This document shows positions 24,418 to 33,302 of a stretch of 35,460 nucleotides of DNA, piece by piece; position 1 is the first letter of the stretch, and each line of letters begins with the position of its first letter. The notes beneath the pieces are model-generated. The model worked only from the letters and a program-made list of their open reading frames with translations. It was not told the origin of the DNA and did not search any database. The DNA is from Clostridiaceae bacterium UBA6085. GTDB lineage: Bacteria; Bacillota; Clostridia; Clostridiales; Clostridiaceae. Made by a program: the position numbers and the translations under genes. The stretch spans positions 1 through 35,460 of the forward strand of contig DIXH01000021.1 of the NCBI GenBank assembly GCA_002428605.1, written 5' to 3'.

Positions 24418-24927
24418 ATGGACAGTAGGATCGAGATTGTAAAAGGGGACATAACGGAGTTTGATACCGATGCAATCGTAAATGCTGCAAACAGCAGCCT
24501 GCTTGGCGGCGGCGGGGTAGACGGAGCCATACACAGGGCGGCAGGGCCGGGACTTCTTGAGGAGTGCAGAAGGCTTGACGGCTGTAGGACCGGTGAGGCT
24601 AAGATCACCAAAGGCTACAGGCTTAAGGCCGGCCATGTCATCCACACGGTCGGTCCTATCTACAGGAAGGGACAGGACAATGCCGGGCTTCTTCGAAGCT
24701 GCTATCTGAGGTCCCTGGAGCTTGCTGCTTCCAATGGCCTTAAGAGCATCGCCTTCCCATCGATAAGCACGGGAGTATACGGATATCCTCTGGAGGAGGC
24801 TTCAAGGGTTGCATTGGAAGCTGTGAACGACTTCCTCGAAAATGATGACGTTTTGGAGAAAGTCGTAATGGTCGCCTTCAATGACAGGAACCTGCAGGCG
24901 CTTATGGCTGCGTCAAGGGGTCTCTGA
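24418..24927 (+). CDS. Macro-domain ADP-ribose hydrolase (YmdB type)
   Basis: 169 aa, a single macro domain. Signatures are VNAANSSLLGGGGVDGAIHRAA, with Asn25 and Asp35 at the positions known as catalytic in E. coli YmdB, then HTVGPIY and the phosphate loop SISTGVYGYPLEEASRVA. Such enzymes deacetylate O-acetyl-ADP-ribose and can remove ADP-ribose from proteins. ATG 24418 follows GGGAGGTGCAAGG. It shares its stop bases with the start of the CHAD gene. It interrupts the usual coaBC-priA order and seems to be an accessory insert with its own promoter. Confidence 0.93.
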   Translation: MDSRIEIVKGDITEFDTDAIVNAANSSLLGGGGVDGAIHRAAGPGLLEECRRLDGCRTGEAKITKGYRLKAGHVIHTVGPIYRKGQDNAGLLRSCYLRSLELAASNGLKSIAFPSISTGVYGYPLEEASRVALEAVNDFLENDDVLEKVVMVAFNDRNLQALMAASRGL

Positions 24928-25790
24928 TGATGAAAGCAGTCAGAGCTGCATCAGGGATGGTAACTTCAGGGTGCTATGATGCCTATCTCAGAATGACCGG
25001 AAGGACGCTGGAAAGGCTTAACGCAGACCTTTACAGGCACTTCGCGGATCCTCATGATCCGGATGCTGTACATGATGTGAGAGTGGACATGAGGGTCCTG
25101 ACCTCCATCCTCTATCTGTTCCTTCCGCTTATTGGCGAGTACGGTTTCGCTTCAGCAGATGCGATGCTCAGGGAAGCCATAGGTGCTTTCGGTGAAAAGC
25201 GTGAAGCGGACATGCTGGTAAAAGCAATTAAGGATTTTGTCCTGGAGCATCCGGAGCATGAAGAGGAAGCCGAGGCAGAAATCGATTTGATCAGAGCCAT
25301 GTCAATTCCTGGTGAAGAGGACAGAGAGCTTATTCAGAGAAAAGTGAAGAAGCTTGGGGAAACTCTGCTTTCAATGGAATTGACCGATGAAGGGAAGGAA
25401 CATATGGATTTCGGCTCATTTGCAGAGCTCAGGTTAAGCAGCATGCTTGAAGAGCTCAGGGCAGGTGCTTCTGAAGGCTTTGGAAAAAAGCGCAGGATCC
25501 ACAGGTACAGGATTGCAGTCAAGAAGGCACTTTACAGTCTTGAGCTTGCTGAGGAATGGAGGGACTATGGAGGTGCAGTCTGGCGTGCACGTCTGAAGGC
25601 TGTTCAGGACACGGCAGGCAGCATCCATGATGCGGAGGTCAACATTAAGCTTGCAGGTGAACTGAATTTCGAGGACAGGGTGTTTTACAAAGGATTCATG
25701 GAATTCCTCGAAAAGAGGATTGAAGCCGGCCGAGAAAGGTTCATGTTCCTGATGAAGGAAATCAGGAGGATGGAAGCTGAAGTCGGATGA
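24927..25790 (+). CDS. CHAD-domain protein
   Basis: 287 aa, almost entirely helical. The N-terminal pattern DAVHDVRVDMRVLTSIL and the later RIHRYRIAVKKALYSLELAEEW followed by DTAGSIHDAEV match the CHAD domain (two four-helix bundles with conserved His and basic residues). CHAD proteins bind inorganic polyphosphate; some accompany a CYTH triphosphatase, which is absent here. ATG 24927 overlaps the macro-gene stop (ATGATG; 24930 is the alternative), so the two are translated together. Sequence is more divergent than typical CHAD, so the call is good but not certain. No function beyond polyphosphate binding can be proposed. Confidence 0.8.
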   Translation: MMKAVRAASGMVTSGCYDAYLRMTGRTLERLNADLYRHFADPHDPDAVHDVRVDMRVLTSILYLFLPLIGEYGFASADAMLREAIGAFGEKREADMLVKAIKDFVLEHPEHEEEAEAEIDLIRAMSIPGEEDRELIQRKVKKLGETLLSMELTDEGKEHMDFGSFAELRLSSMLEELRAGASEGFGKKRRIHRYRIAVKKALYSLELAEEWRDYGGAVWRARLKAVQDTAGSIHDAEVNIKLAGELNFEDRVFYKGFMEFLEKRIEAGRERFMFLMKEIRRMEAEVG

Positions 25791-25826
25791 AAAGTCAGTT
25801 ATTGTGACAGTTGCGGAGGTGACCCA

Positions 25827-27995
25827 ATGGGATTTGCAGGCGTAGTGGTAAACAACGAATCACAGGCCATGGACAGGGTTTTTACATACAGGATACCCGA
25901 AAAAATGAATATTTCAGTCGGGAGCCGTGTTAAGGTACCGTTCGGGGCATCCAACAAAAGGCTTGACGGATTTGTTGTTGAGATGATTCCTGAAGCGGAG
26001 GTCAAGGGGATCAAGGACATCTCCTCGGTGCTTCCTGGCACGCTATTCGACAGCTGGACTGTTGAAGTTGTTGAGGAGATGAGGAAGCGATATCTTTGCA
26101 CCTATCTCGAGGGCATAAGGCTTTTCATTCCGGTTGGCACACTAAAGGGTGCCGGATTCAAGACTGAGGAGAAGCTTTACCCGAATCTTGAGCTTTCAGG
26201 GAAGCTTAACAAGGAGCCATATGCTGCTATAGCTGACCTCATCGGGAAGAATCCGGGAAAATTCATCAGGGCAGACATATCAAGGATGGGCTTTTCATCA
26301 AGCTCCCTTAATACCCTCATCAGGCATGGTGTCATCGAGGTGTCCTCGGTCAGGAGCAGCAGGCATGACATCAGGGAATATGAAAACTATGAAGCGCCCA
26401 GGCTTAACGAGGAACAGCTGATCGCCTCGGATACCATAATGAAAAAGCCGGGTACTTATCTCGTACATGGGATAACCGGAAGCGGAAAGACCGAGGTCTT
26501 CATGGATGTCATCAAGAGGATGCTCAAGGAAGGTAAGGACAGCATCGTGCTTGTACCTGAGATAAGCCTGACTCCCCAGATGATCGAGAGGTTCAAGGGA
26601 AGATTCGGAAAGGACATTTCCATATTCCATTCAAGGCTTTCCGAAGGTGAAAGGTTCGACGAATGGCACAGGGTAAAGAACGGTGAGGTTAAGATAGCCG
26701 TGGGGGCAAGGTCAGCCCTTTTCCTGCCGTTCAGGGACCTTGGCCTTATTGTAGTAGACGAGGAGCATGAGACATCCTACAAGTCGGAGATGAGCCCGAA
26801 GTATTCAGCTGTTGAAATGGCTGAATTCATGATGAAGCGAAATGGCGGAAGACTCGTGCTCGCATCTGCAACTCCTTCAATCAATAGCTACCATAGGGCT
26901 GTGAAGGGTGAAATAGGGCTGATAACCCTTGATAAGCGGGCAACCAGGGGTTCCCTGCCTAAAATGTCCATTGTGGATATGCGCAGTGAGCTAAAGGCAG
27001 GAAACAGGTCAATGTTCTCAAGGGTGCTCAGGGGTGAGATCGAAAAGTCTCTGGATTCAAAGGAGCAGGTAATACTGTTTTTGAACAGGAGAGGCTATTC
27101 GACTTTCGTTTCCTGCCGATCCTGCGGACATGTGTTCAATTGCCCCAACTGCAGCGTAAGCCTCACATACCATAACTCCAGGGATCTCTCCTGCCATCAT
27201 TGCGGCTACAGGCAGGCACTTCCGGAAACCTGTCCGGCCTGTTCTAGCAGATACATAAAGCAGTTCGGGACGGGGACTGAGAAGGTTGAGGAGATGGTAA
27301 GGAAGGAATTCCCAGGTGCCAGGGTAGTGAGGATGGACAGGGATACGGCAAGGAACAAGTCAGACTACGAGGACATGTACAATTCCTTCAAGAACAGGGA
27401 GGGAGATATCCTGATCGGTACCCAGATGATCACAAAGGGACTGGACTTCAAGAATGTGACTCTTGTAGGGATCATCGCAGCCGACCTGTCCCTGAACCTT
27501 CCTGATTTCAGGGCCGGGGAGAGGACATTCCAGCTGATAACCCAGGTGGCAGGCAGGGCAGGCCGTCATGACAAGCCTGGAAAGGTCATTATCCAGAGCT
27601 ACACACCGGAGGATCCCTCCATAGTGAGCGCAAAGGAGCATGACTACAAGGGCTTCTACAGGCGTGAAATCGCAGCAAGGGAAATGATGAACAACCCTCC
27701 GTTTTCGAGGATCATGTCGATCGTTCAGAGCTCTGAGGATGAAACCCTGTTAATAAAAAATATACAAACAGTCGGTGCTGAATTAAGAAAATTTTTATTT
27801 GGCTATGATAAAATCATCATGTTAGGTCCGAGCCCCTGCCTTATCTCAAAGATAAAGCAGAACCACAGGTGGCAGATGCTGCTGAAAGGTGAGCTGGATG
27901 CTGACATTGCGAGAAGAATAAAGGACCTTGTGCTCGAGAAGAGCGTAAGGGATGTCAGGACAAGCATAGACCTTGATCCGACAAGCATGCTATGA
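25827..27995 (+). CDS. priA: Primosomal helicase PriA
   Basis: 722 aa, full length. It restarts stalled forks by loading the replicative helicase. The N-terminal 3'-DNA-binding domain (1 to about 105) is followed by a winged-helix region and the SF2 helicase. Walker A is GITGSGKT (Lys221) and Walker B is DEEH (311-314). Eight zinc cysteines lie at 430, 433, 439, 442, 456, 459, 469 and 472. GTEKVEEM and QVAGRAGR lie in the second helicase half. ATG 25827 follows GCGGAGGTGA. Bases 27740-27830 are unusually AT-rich with several TTA codons (see findings). Its stop is 14 bases before def. Confidence 0.96.
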   Translation: MGFAGVVVNNESQAMDRVFTYRIPEKMNISVGSRVKVPFGASNKRLDGFVVEMIPEAEVKGIKDISSVLPGTLFDSWTVEVVEEMRKRYLCTYLEGIRLFIPVGTLKGAGFKTEEKLYPNLELSGKLNKEPYAAIADLIGKNPGKFIRADISRMGFSSSSLNTLIRHGVIEVSSVRSSRHDIREYENYEAPRLNEEQLIASDTIMKKPGTYLVHGITGSGKTEVFMDVIKRMLKEGKDSIVLVPEISLTPQMIERFKGRFGKDISIFHSRLSEGERFDEWHRVKNGEVKIAVGARSALFLPFRDLGLIVVDEEHETSYKSEMSPKYSAVEMAEFMMKRNGGRLVLASATPSINSYHRAVKGEIGLITLDKRATRGSLPKMSIVDMRSELKAGNRSMFSRVLRGEIEKSLDSKEQVILFLNRRGYSTFVSCRSCGHVFNCPNCSVSLTYHNSRDLSCHHCGYRQALPETCPACSSRYIKQFGTGTEKVEEMVRKEFPGARVVRMDRDTARNKSDYEDMYNSFKNREGDILIGTQMITKGLDFKNVTLVGIIAADLSLNLPDFRAGERTFQLITQVAGRAGRHDKPGKVIIQSYTPEDPSIVSAKEHDYKGFYRREIAAREMMNNPPFSRIMSIVQSSEDETLLIKNIQTVGAELRKFLFGYDKIIMLGPSPCLISKIKQNHRWQMLLKGELDADIARRIKDLVLEKSVRDVRTSIDLDPTSML

Positions 27996-28009
27996 CAAGG
28001 AGATATGAT

Positions 28010-28486
28010 ATGGCACTTAGAAATGTTAGAACGATAGGGGACGATGTCCTCAGAAAGACAGCCAAGCCTGTGGCTGAGATAACACCAAGGATAAGGACAC
28101 TGATCAAGGACATGTTCGACACCATGGTCCATGAGGATGGGGTCGGACTGGCTGCGCCTCAGGTAGGAATACTCAAGAGGATCTTCGTGATAGGTCTGGA
28201 AGACAGGAAATATGTATTTATAAACCCTGAAATCCTGGAGACGGAGGGAGAATACCTTGACTATGAGGGCTGTCTTTCAGTTCCTGGTGAATCAGGGGTG
28301 GTAAAGAGACCGAGGTTCGTAAAGGTGAGGGCATTGAACGAGGAAGGGGAGGAGTTCACGCTGGAAGCCTCCATGCTTCTTGCCAGGGCTATATGCCACG
28401 AGAACGACCATCTCAACGGAAGCCTGTTCACGGACAAGCTTGAGGACGTTCCTGAGGATTTCGAGCCTGAAGAGGAGACGGTGTAA
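28010..28486 (+). CDS. def: Peptide deformylase
   Basis: 158 aa metalloenzyme that removes the formyl group from nascent proteins. All three motifs are present: GVGLAAPQVG, EGCLSVPG (metal ligand Cys88) and CHENDHLNG (His130, Glu131, His134). ATG 28010 is seven bases after GGAG; the longer frame from 27992 lies over the priA stop and adds six unconserved residues. It directly precedes fmt, the enzyme that adds the formyl group. Confidence 0.96.
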   Translation: MALRNVRTIGDDVLRKTAKPVAEITPRIRTLIKDMFDTMVHEDGVGLAAPQVGILKRIFVIGLEDRKYVFINPEILETEGEYLDYEGCLSVPGESGVVKRPRFVKVRALNEEGEEFTLEASMLLARAICHENDHLNGSLFTDKLEDVPEDFEPEEETV

Positions 28487-28487
28487 T

Positions 28488-29423
28488 TTGGACATAATTT
28501 TCATGGGAACTCCCGATTTTTCTGTGCCTTCACTCGCAGCCCTTGACGACAGGTACGGAGTGAAGCTGGTTGTGGCTCAGCCTGACAAGGAGAAGGGACG
28601 AGGTAAGAAGGTGCTGTTTCCGCCTGTGAAGGAGGAAGCAATCAAAAGGGGCATCCGTGTGATTCAGCCGGCAAAGCTGCGGACAGACACAGATGCGATA
28701 GAAGAGATCAAGGAACTTGAGCCCGACTTCATTGTCGTTGTGGCTTACGGACAGATACTCAGCGAGGAAGTCCTGTCGATACCGAAGTACGGATGCATCA
28801 ATCTGCATGCATCGCTTCTTCCCAAGCTAAGGGGAGCGGCACCCATAAACTGGGCAATCATAGAAGGCCATGAGAAAAGCGGGAATACAACGATGCTCAT
28901 GGAAAAGGGACTGGATACAGGACCTATGCTCCTTAGGGACGAGATTGAAATAGGTGAAGCAATGACAGCGGGTGAGCTTCATGACCTTCTGAGCCAAAGA
29001 GGATCTGACCTTCTGCTCCGGACAATAGACGGGATCGCCTCAGGTACGATAATGCCTGAAGCACAGGACCACGGTTCGCATACCTATGCCCCCATGCTGA
29101 AAAAGGAAACCGGACTGATCGACTGGACAAGGGATGCAGTGGAGATCGAAAGGCTTATCCGAGGACTGGCCCCGGTACCGGGAGCATATTCCTTCATTGG
29201 TGATGACCAGGTCAAGATACTCGAGGCAAAGGTTATGAAGGATACTCCCGGCAGACCCGGAGAGATCACAGAGGTCTCAAAGGCAGGAATTGTTGTATCC
29301 ACAGGGAATGGGTCCCTGAGCATACAGAAGGTTCAGTATCCGAACAAGAAACCCATGGCCGTAAGGGATTTCCTGAACGGCAACAGGATCGACTCGACTG
29401 AATTCAAGGGAGGTTTAAAATAG
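28488..29423 (+). CDS. fmt: Methionyl-tRNA formyltransferase
   Basis: 311 aa. It formylates initiator Met-tRNA with 10-formyl-THF. The N-terminal formyltransferase fold begins IIFMGTPDFSVPSLAAL. The catalytic set is INLHASLLPKLRGAAPINWA (Asn and His) and MEKGLDTGPML (Asp). The C-terminal OB-like tRNA-binding domain starts near 205 (ETGLIDWTRDAVEIERLIRG). TTG 28488, one base after the def stop, gives the standard N-terminus and has GAGGAG ten bases upstream. The open frame extends back into def from 28380 but that part has no homology. Confidence 0.95.
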   Translation: MDIIFMGTPDFSVPSLAALDDRYGVKLVVAQPDKEKGRGKKVLFPPVKEEAIKRGIRVIQPAKLRTDTDAIEEIKELEPDFIVVVAYGQILSEEVLSIPKYGCINLHASLLPKLRGAAPINWAIIEGHEKSGNTTMLMEKGLDTGPMLLRDEIEIGEAMTAGELHDLLSQRGSDLLLRTIDGIASGTIMPEAQDHGSHTYAPMLKKETGLIDWTRDAVEIERLIRGLAPVPGAYSFIGDDQVKILEAKVMKDTPGRPGEITEVSKAGIVVSTGNGSLSIQKVQYPNKKPMAVRDFLNGNRIDSTEFKGGLK

Positions 29424-30115
29424 TGTATTTTCCGATGTATGGATTTGATTCAACGATGCTCATACTTCTTCCGGCGATACTTATCGCCATGTACGCACAG
29501 AACAAGGTGAGGTCCACCTATGCCCAGTATTCCAGGGTGGCCAACAGGAGCGGCATGACAGGAAGCGATGCCGCAAGGCTCATTCTTGACAGGGCTGGCC
29601 TTTATGAGGTTCCTGTTGAGCAGGTCGCAGGAGACCTTACCGACCACTACGATCCAAGGAGCAAGAAGCTCAGGCTTTCCCAGGGCGTATACAATTCAAG
29701 CTCCATAGCTGCGCTTGGCATTGCTGCCCACGAGGTAGGCCATGCGATCCAGGACCAGCAGGAGTATATCCCGATGAAGATAAGGGGAGCACTTGTTCCT
29801 GTCGCCTCGATCGGGGGGAATTTCGGCTTCGGCATATTCATTCTTGGTCTCTTCCTGTCCATACCGGTGTTCCAGACCATAGGAATAGTACTGTTTTCAG
29901 CAACCGTATTTTTCCAGCTTGTGACGCTTCCCGTGGAATTCAATGCGTCGAGCAGGGCCATGGCTGTCCTAGAGGGATACAGCATCCTCGAGAGCGATGA
30001 ACTGGGCAAGGCAAGGCAGGTACTGAATGCTGCTGCGCTTACATATATCGCTGCTGCGCTTTCAGGAATCGCAAACCTTGCAAGACTCCTTATCCTCAGG
30101 AACAGGAGAAGATAA
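29423..30115 (+). CDS. yugP: Membrane zinc peptidase YugP family
   Basis: 230 aa. The zinc motif HEVGH (103-107) is in LGIAAHEVGHAIQDQQ. An N-terminal hydrophobic segment and two or three later helices (about 120-165 and 200-225) anchor it in the membrane. The substrate is not known for the family (PF04298). GTG 29423 overlaps the last base of the fmt stop, with GGGAGG nine bases upstream. Its position between fmt and rsmB is common in Clostridia, while B. subtilis carries yugP elsewhere. Confidence 0.92.
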   Translation: MYFPMYGFDSTMLILLPAILIAMYAQNKVRSTYAQYSRVANRSGMTGSDAARLILDRAGLYEVPVEQVAGDLTDHYDPRSKKLRLSQGVYNSSSIAALGIAAHEVGHAIQDQQEYIPMKIRGALVPVASIGGNFGFGIFILGLFLSIPVFQTIGIVLFSATVFFQLVTLPVEFNASSRAMAVLEGYSILESDELGKARQVLNAAALTYIAAALSGIANLARLLILRNRRR

Positions 30116-30118
30116 GAG

Positions 30119-31447
30119 GTGGCTGCAAAAGCGAGAAAGGTCGCACTTGAGACTTTGATGAAAATAACGAATGAAGGGGCATATTCAAACATCGCTTTGG
30201 ATAATGCCCTTTCTTCAGTGGACCTGAAGGACGATGACAAGGCACTTGCCACCGAACTGGTATATGGTACCCTGAAGAGGCTTGTGACCATTGATGAGAT
30301 GATTGCAAGGAACTCCACCACCCCGCTGAATAAGATCGAGGGCATTGTCCTTGCGATATTGAGGATGTCAGCATACCAGCTGAAGTACCTGGACAGGATA
30401 CCGGACTATGCTGTCGTCAGCGACGCTGTTGACCTTGCGAGGGAAGTGAATCCGAGAGTGACGGGATTTGTCAACGCCGTGCTTAGGAGCATAACAAGGG
30501 ATGATTCGGTCCCAAGGTTTCGTTCAAAGCTCGAAAGGATGGCATACGAGCATTCATTCCCGCTATGGATGGTCATGCACTTCAGCAGGAATTACAAGTC
30601 AAGGACCGAGGAGATACTTGAAGGACTTAACGAAAGGCCTGCGGTCACCTATCGGGTCAACACGTTGCGGATAACAAGGGAGGAAGCCTTAAGGGAGCTT
30701 GAGAATGAAGGATTCAGCGCTGAGCCGACAAAGGTGTCCCCGTTTGGCATAATTATCTCAGGGGGAGGTTCGGTAGCTTCTAACAGGTTTTTCTCTGAAG
30801 GGCTGCTTACTGTCCAGGATGAAAGCTCCATGCTTGCCGCTCCGCTCCTTCTGCCGGTTGAAGGCGGGATATACCTTGACCTCTGCAGCGCTCCCGGCGG
30901 AAAGGCCACACATATTGCCGAGCTCTCGGGAGACAGGGCAAGGGTCCTCGCCTATGACATATATGAGGCCAAGATAAGGACGATAAATGAAAATGCAGCA
31001 AGGCTCGGGCTGAAGGGAATAGAGGCCGTACTGCACGATGCCGGCGAGCCTATGCAAGAGCTCTTCGGGGCAGGCTCGGTGCTTCTTGACGCACCCTGTT
31101 CGGGACTCGGAATAATAAGGAAGAAGCCTGACATCAAGCATACGAAGACACAGGAGGAGCTGGATGGTCTGCCGGCACTCCAGAGAAGGCTTATGGATGT
31201 CGCAAGGCTATATGTGAAGCAGGGCGGTGCCCTGGTATATTCGACATGCACGCTGAATCCTTCAGAGAATGAGGAGAATGTCAGGTGGTTCCTTGAAAAA
31301 AACCCTGATTTCCGGGCTGAAAGGATCCAGCTTGGAGAGCATCCCAACCTCATCTACTCGGAGGAAGGCTTCGTTACTGTGCTGCCTACAAGGACCATGG
31401 ATGGATTCTTCCTTTCAAAGCTTGTAAGGAGAACTGACAAATCTTAA
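30119..31447 (+). CDS. rsmB: 16S rRNA m5C967 methyltransferase RsmB
   Basis: 442 aa. The N-terminal NusB-like RNA-binding domain (about 1-130: NIALDNALSS, LATELVYGTLKR, RMSAYQL) is joined to the Nol1/Sun methyltransferase domain. That domain has LDLCSAPGGKATHIAE (SAM), LLDAPCSGLGIIRKKPDIK (Cys327) and VYSTCTLNPSENEENV (Cys377), the two-cysteine system of m5C RNA methyltransferases. GTG 30119 is three bases after the yugP stop, with AGGAG ten bases upstream. Confidence 0.95.
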   Translation: MAAKARKVALETLMKITNEGAYSNIALDNALSSVDLKDDDKALATELVYGTLKRLVTIDEMIARNSTTPLNKIEGIVLAILRMSAYQLKYLDRIPDYAVVSDAVDLAREVNPRVTGFVNAVLRSITRDDSVPRFRSKLERMAYEHSFPLWMVMHFSRNYKSRTEEILEGLNERPAVTYRVNTLRITREEALRELENEGFSAEPTKVSPFGIIISGGGSVASNRFFSEGLLTVQDESSMLAAPLLLPVEGGIYLDLCSAPGGKATHIAELSGDRARVLAYDIYEAKIRTINENAARLGLKGIEAVLHDAGEPMQELFGAGSVLLDAPCSGLGIIRKKPDIKHTKTQEELDGLPALQRRLMDVARLYVKQGGALVYSTCTLNPSENEENVRWFLEKNPDFRAERIQLGEHPNLIYSEEGFVTVLPTRTMDGFFLSKLVRRTDKS

Positions 31448-31482
31448 AATATTCCTATGATTTCCTTTAGGCTGCAGTGTTT

Positions 31483-31512
31483 TTCAGCATTTGCAGCGAT
31501 TTGTGATATAAT
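31483..31512 (+). promoter_or_regulatory. Probable promoter of the rlmN-prpC-prkC unit
   Basis: TATAAT (31507-31512) preceded by TGA gives an extended -10. The -35 is weak (TTCAGC, 18 bp). It lies in the 94-base gap between rsmB and rlmN, where no terminator hairpin is seen. Confidence 0.55.
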
Positions 31513-31541
31513 CTTTGGAGAACTAATCAAGAGGTGTTTTT

Positions 31542-32567
31542 TTGGACAATATATTCGACTGGAGCTATGATGAACTGAAGGAATGGTTCAAGGACAGGGG
31601 TGAAGGCCCATTCAGGGCTAAGCAGGTCCTGGACTACCTGTATAAGGGGACCGAATCTTTCGAGGACATGAAGAACCTTAACGGATCTTCAAAAGATAAG
31701 CTCAAGGAATCATTCAACATATACGTTCCTGAGGTCATCGACAAGAGGGTATCCAAGGACGGAACCGTGAAGATGCTGCTGGCCCTGCAGGACGGGAACA
31801 TCATCGAAACCGTCGTGATGAAGTATGTGTACGGCTATTCAGTATGCGTGTCATCTCAGGTCGGCTGTGCAATGGGATGTTCCTTCTGTGCATCCACCAA
31901 GGGTGGAATGGTCAGGAACCTTAAGCCTGGAGAGATCCTGGGTCAGATACTCGCAGCCTCTAAGGCGGCCGGAGAAAGGATGTCTCACGTCGTGCTGATG
32001 GGAAGCGGGGAGCCGCTCGACAATTTCGAGAATGTCATTAAATTCCTTGAACTTGTCAACATGAAGGAAGGCTTATGCCTATCCCACAGGAACATAACCC
32101 TGTCGACGTGCGGACTTGTGGACAGGATCAGGGAGCTTGCAGACATGAAGCTCCAGATAACCCTTGCCATATCGCTCCATGCCGTGACTGACGACAAAAG
32201 GCGTGAGATAATGCCTATAGCGAGGCGTTGGTCAATTGCTGAGATACTGGATTCAGTGAGATACTACATGGATACCACAGGAAGAAGAGTCAGCTTCGAA
32301 TACTCTCTTGTCAGCGGAGTCAACGACAGTCTGGAGGACGCATATGCGCTGGCTTCACTGCTGAGGGGCATGAAGACACATGTCAACCTGATACCTGTGA
32401 ATGTCATCAGGGAGATGCTTTTCAGGCCATCACAGAACAAGGCGGTGGAGAGCTTCAGGAACGCACTTGATTCAAGGGGAATTGAAGCCACAGTAAGAAG
32501 AGAAATGGGCTCAGACATAGATGCTGCATGCGGACAGCTAAGAAGAAGCTATCTTGATGGCATGTAG
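31542..32567 (+). CDS. rlmN: Radical-SAM methyltransferase RlmN
   Basis: 341 aa. It forms m2A2503 in 23S rRNA and m2A37 in some tRNAs. The N-terminal helical domain includes WFKDRGEGPFRAKQVLDYLY. The radical-SAM cluster motif is CAMGCSFC (Cys109, 113, 116), followed by VLMGSGEPLDNFENV. The C-terminal methyl-carrying Cys330 is in AACGQL. The usual LMGMGEPL reads LMGSGEPL here, a small change. TTG 31542 is the start, with GAGGTG about five bases upstream. It is followed by prpC, as in B. subtilis. Confidence 0.96.
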   Translation: MDNIFDWSYDELKEWFKDRGEGPFRAKQVLDYLYKGTESFEDMKNLNGSSKDKLKESFNIYVPEVIDKRVSKDGTVKMLLALQDGNIIETVVMKYVYGYSVCVSSQVGCAMGCSFCASTKGGMVRNLKPGEILGQILAASKAAGERMSHVVLMGSGEPLDNFENVIKFLELVNMKEGLCLSHRNITLSTCGLVDRIRELADMKLQITLAISLHAVTDDKRREIMPIARRWSIAEILDSVRYYMDTTGRRVSFEYSLVSGVNDSLEDAYALASLLRGMKTHVNLIPVNVIREMLFRPSQNKAVESFRNALDSRGIEATVRREMGSDIDAACGQLRRSYLDGM

Positions 32568-32582
32568 GACAGGAGACAGCTA

Positions 32583-33302
32583 ATGGTAGATTTGATTTCC
32601 GATATCGGTAACATCAGAAAACTTAACGAAGACAGTGCAGGCTGGCTTGAGGGCGATGGCTTTGCGCTTTTCGTCGTGTGCGACGGAATGGGCGGACACA
32701 ATGCCGGAGAAGTGGCCAGTGAAATGGCCCTGAAAACCATAAGGGACTGTTTCGGAGCCGGACTTTCGGCACTGCCTGACCTGCAGCTGAAGAAAGCTGT
32801 AGAATCAGCCAACAGGGCTATATACAGCATGTCAGCAACAGACAACCACCTGAAGGGCATGGGCACAACAGTCTCAGCAGTGCTCTCTGAGCATGGCAGG
32901 ATCCATGTGGCTCATGTGGGGGACAGCTCGGTATACAGGATAAGGGAGCATTCCATAGTCAAGCTCACCAAGGACCATTCACTGGTCCAGGCGCTTGTGG
33001 ATATGGGCACTATAACCGCTGAAGAGGCAAAGCACCATTCCAACAAGAACATAATAACAAGGGCAGTAGGAACCAACGAGGAAGTGGAGATAGACCTGCA
33101 TACGCTGGAATCAAAACCTGGCGACACATACCTTCTCTGCACAGACGGACTGACCGACTATATTTCCGAGGACGAGATCCTCGAGGTCAGCAAAAAGGGC
33201 GAGAACGGGAACAGCCTCAAACATCTGGTTTCGATCGCAAAGGAAAGAGGCGGCAAGGATAACATCACTCTCTTGGCATTTGGAGGAGAAGCAGTAAAAT
33301 GA
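32583..33302 (+). CDS. prpC: PP2C-type Ser/Thr phosphatase PrpC
   Basis: 239 aa PPM phosphatase that reverses phosphorylation by the adjacent kinase. Metal-binding and catalytic motifs: SDIGNIRKLNEDS, VVCDGMGGHNAGEVAS, AHVGDSSVYRI, LCTDGLTDY and GGKDNITLL. ATG 32583 follows AGGAGAC. Its stop overlaps the kinase start (ATGA), a tight pairing seen widely in Gram-positive bacteria. Confidence 0.95.
   Translation: MVDLISDIGNIRKLNEDSAGWLEGDGFALFVVCDGMGGHNAGEVASEMALKTIRDCFGAGLSALPDLQLKKAVESANRAIYSMSATDNHLKGMGTTVSAVLSEHGRIHVAHVGDSSVYRIREHSIVKLTKDHSLVQALVDMGTITAEEAKHHSNKNIITRAVGTNEEVEIDLHTLESKPGDTYLLCTDGLTDYISEDEILEVSKKGENGNSLKHLVSIAKERGGKDNITLLAFGGEAVK

Noticed and set aside
28380..28487. 36-codon N-terminal extension of fmt
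   Set aside because: It overlaps the end of def in another frame. Fmt homology starts exactly at TTG 28488.
29647..30345. 232-codon minus-strand open frame opposite yugP
   Set aside because: Serine/alanine-rich shadow of yugP and rsmB; both sense genes carry complete catalytic motifs.
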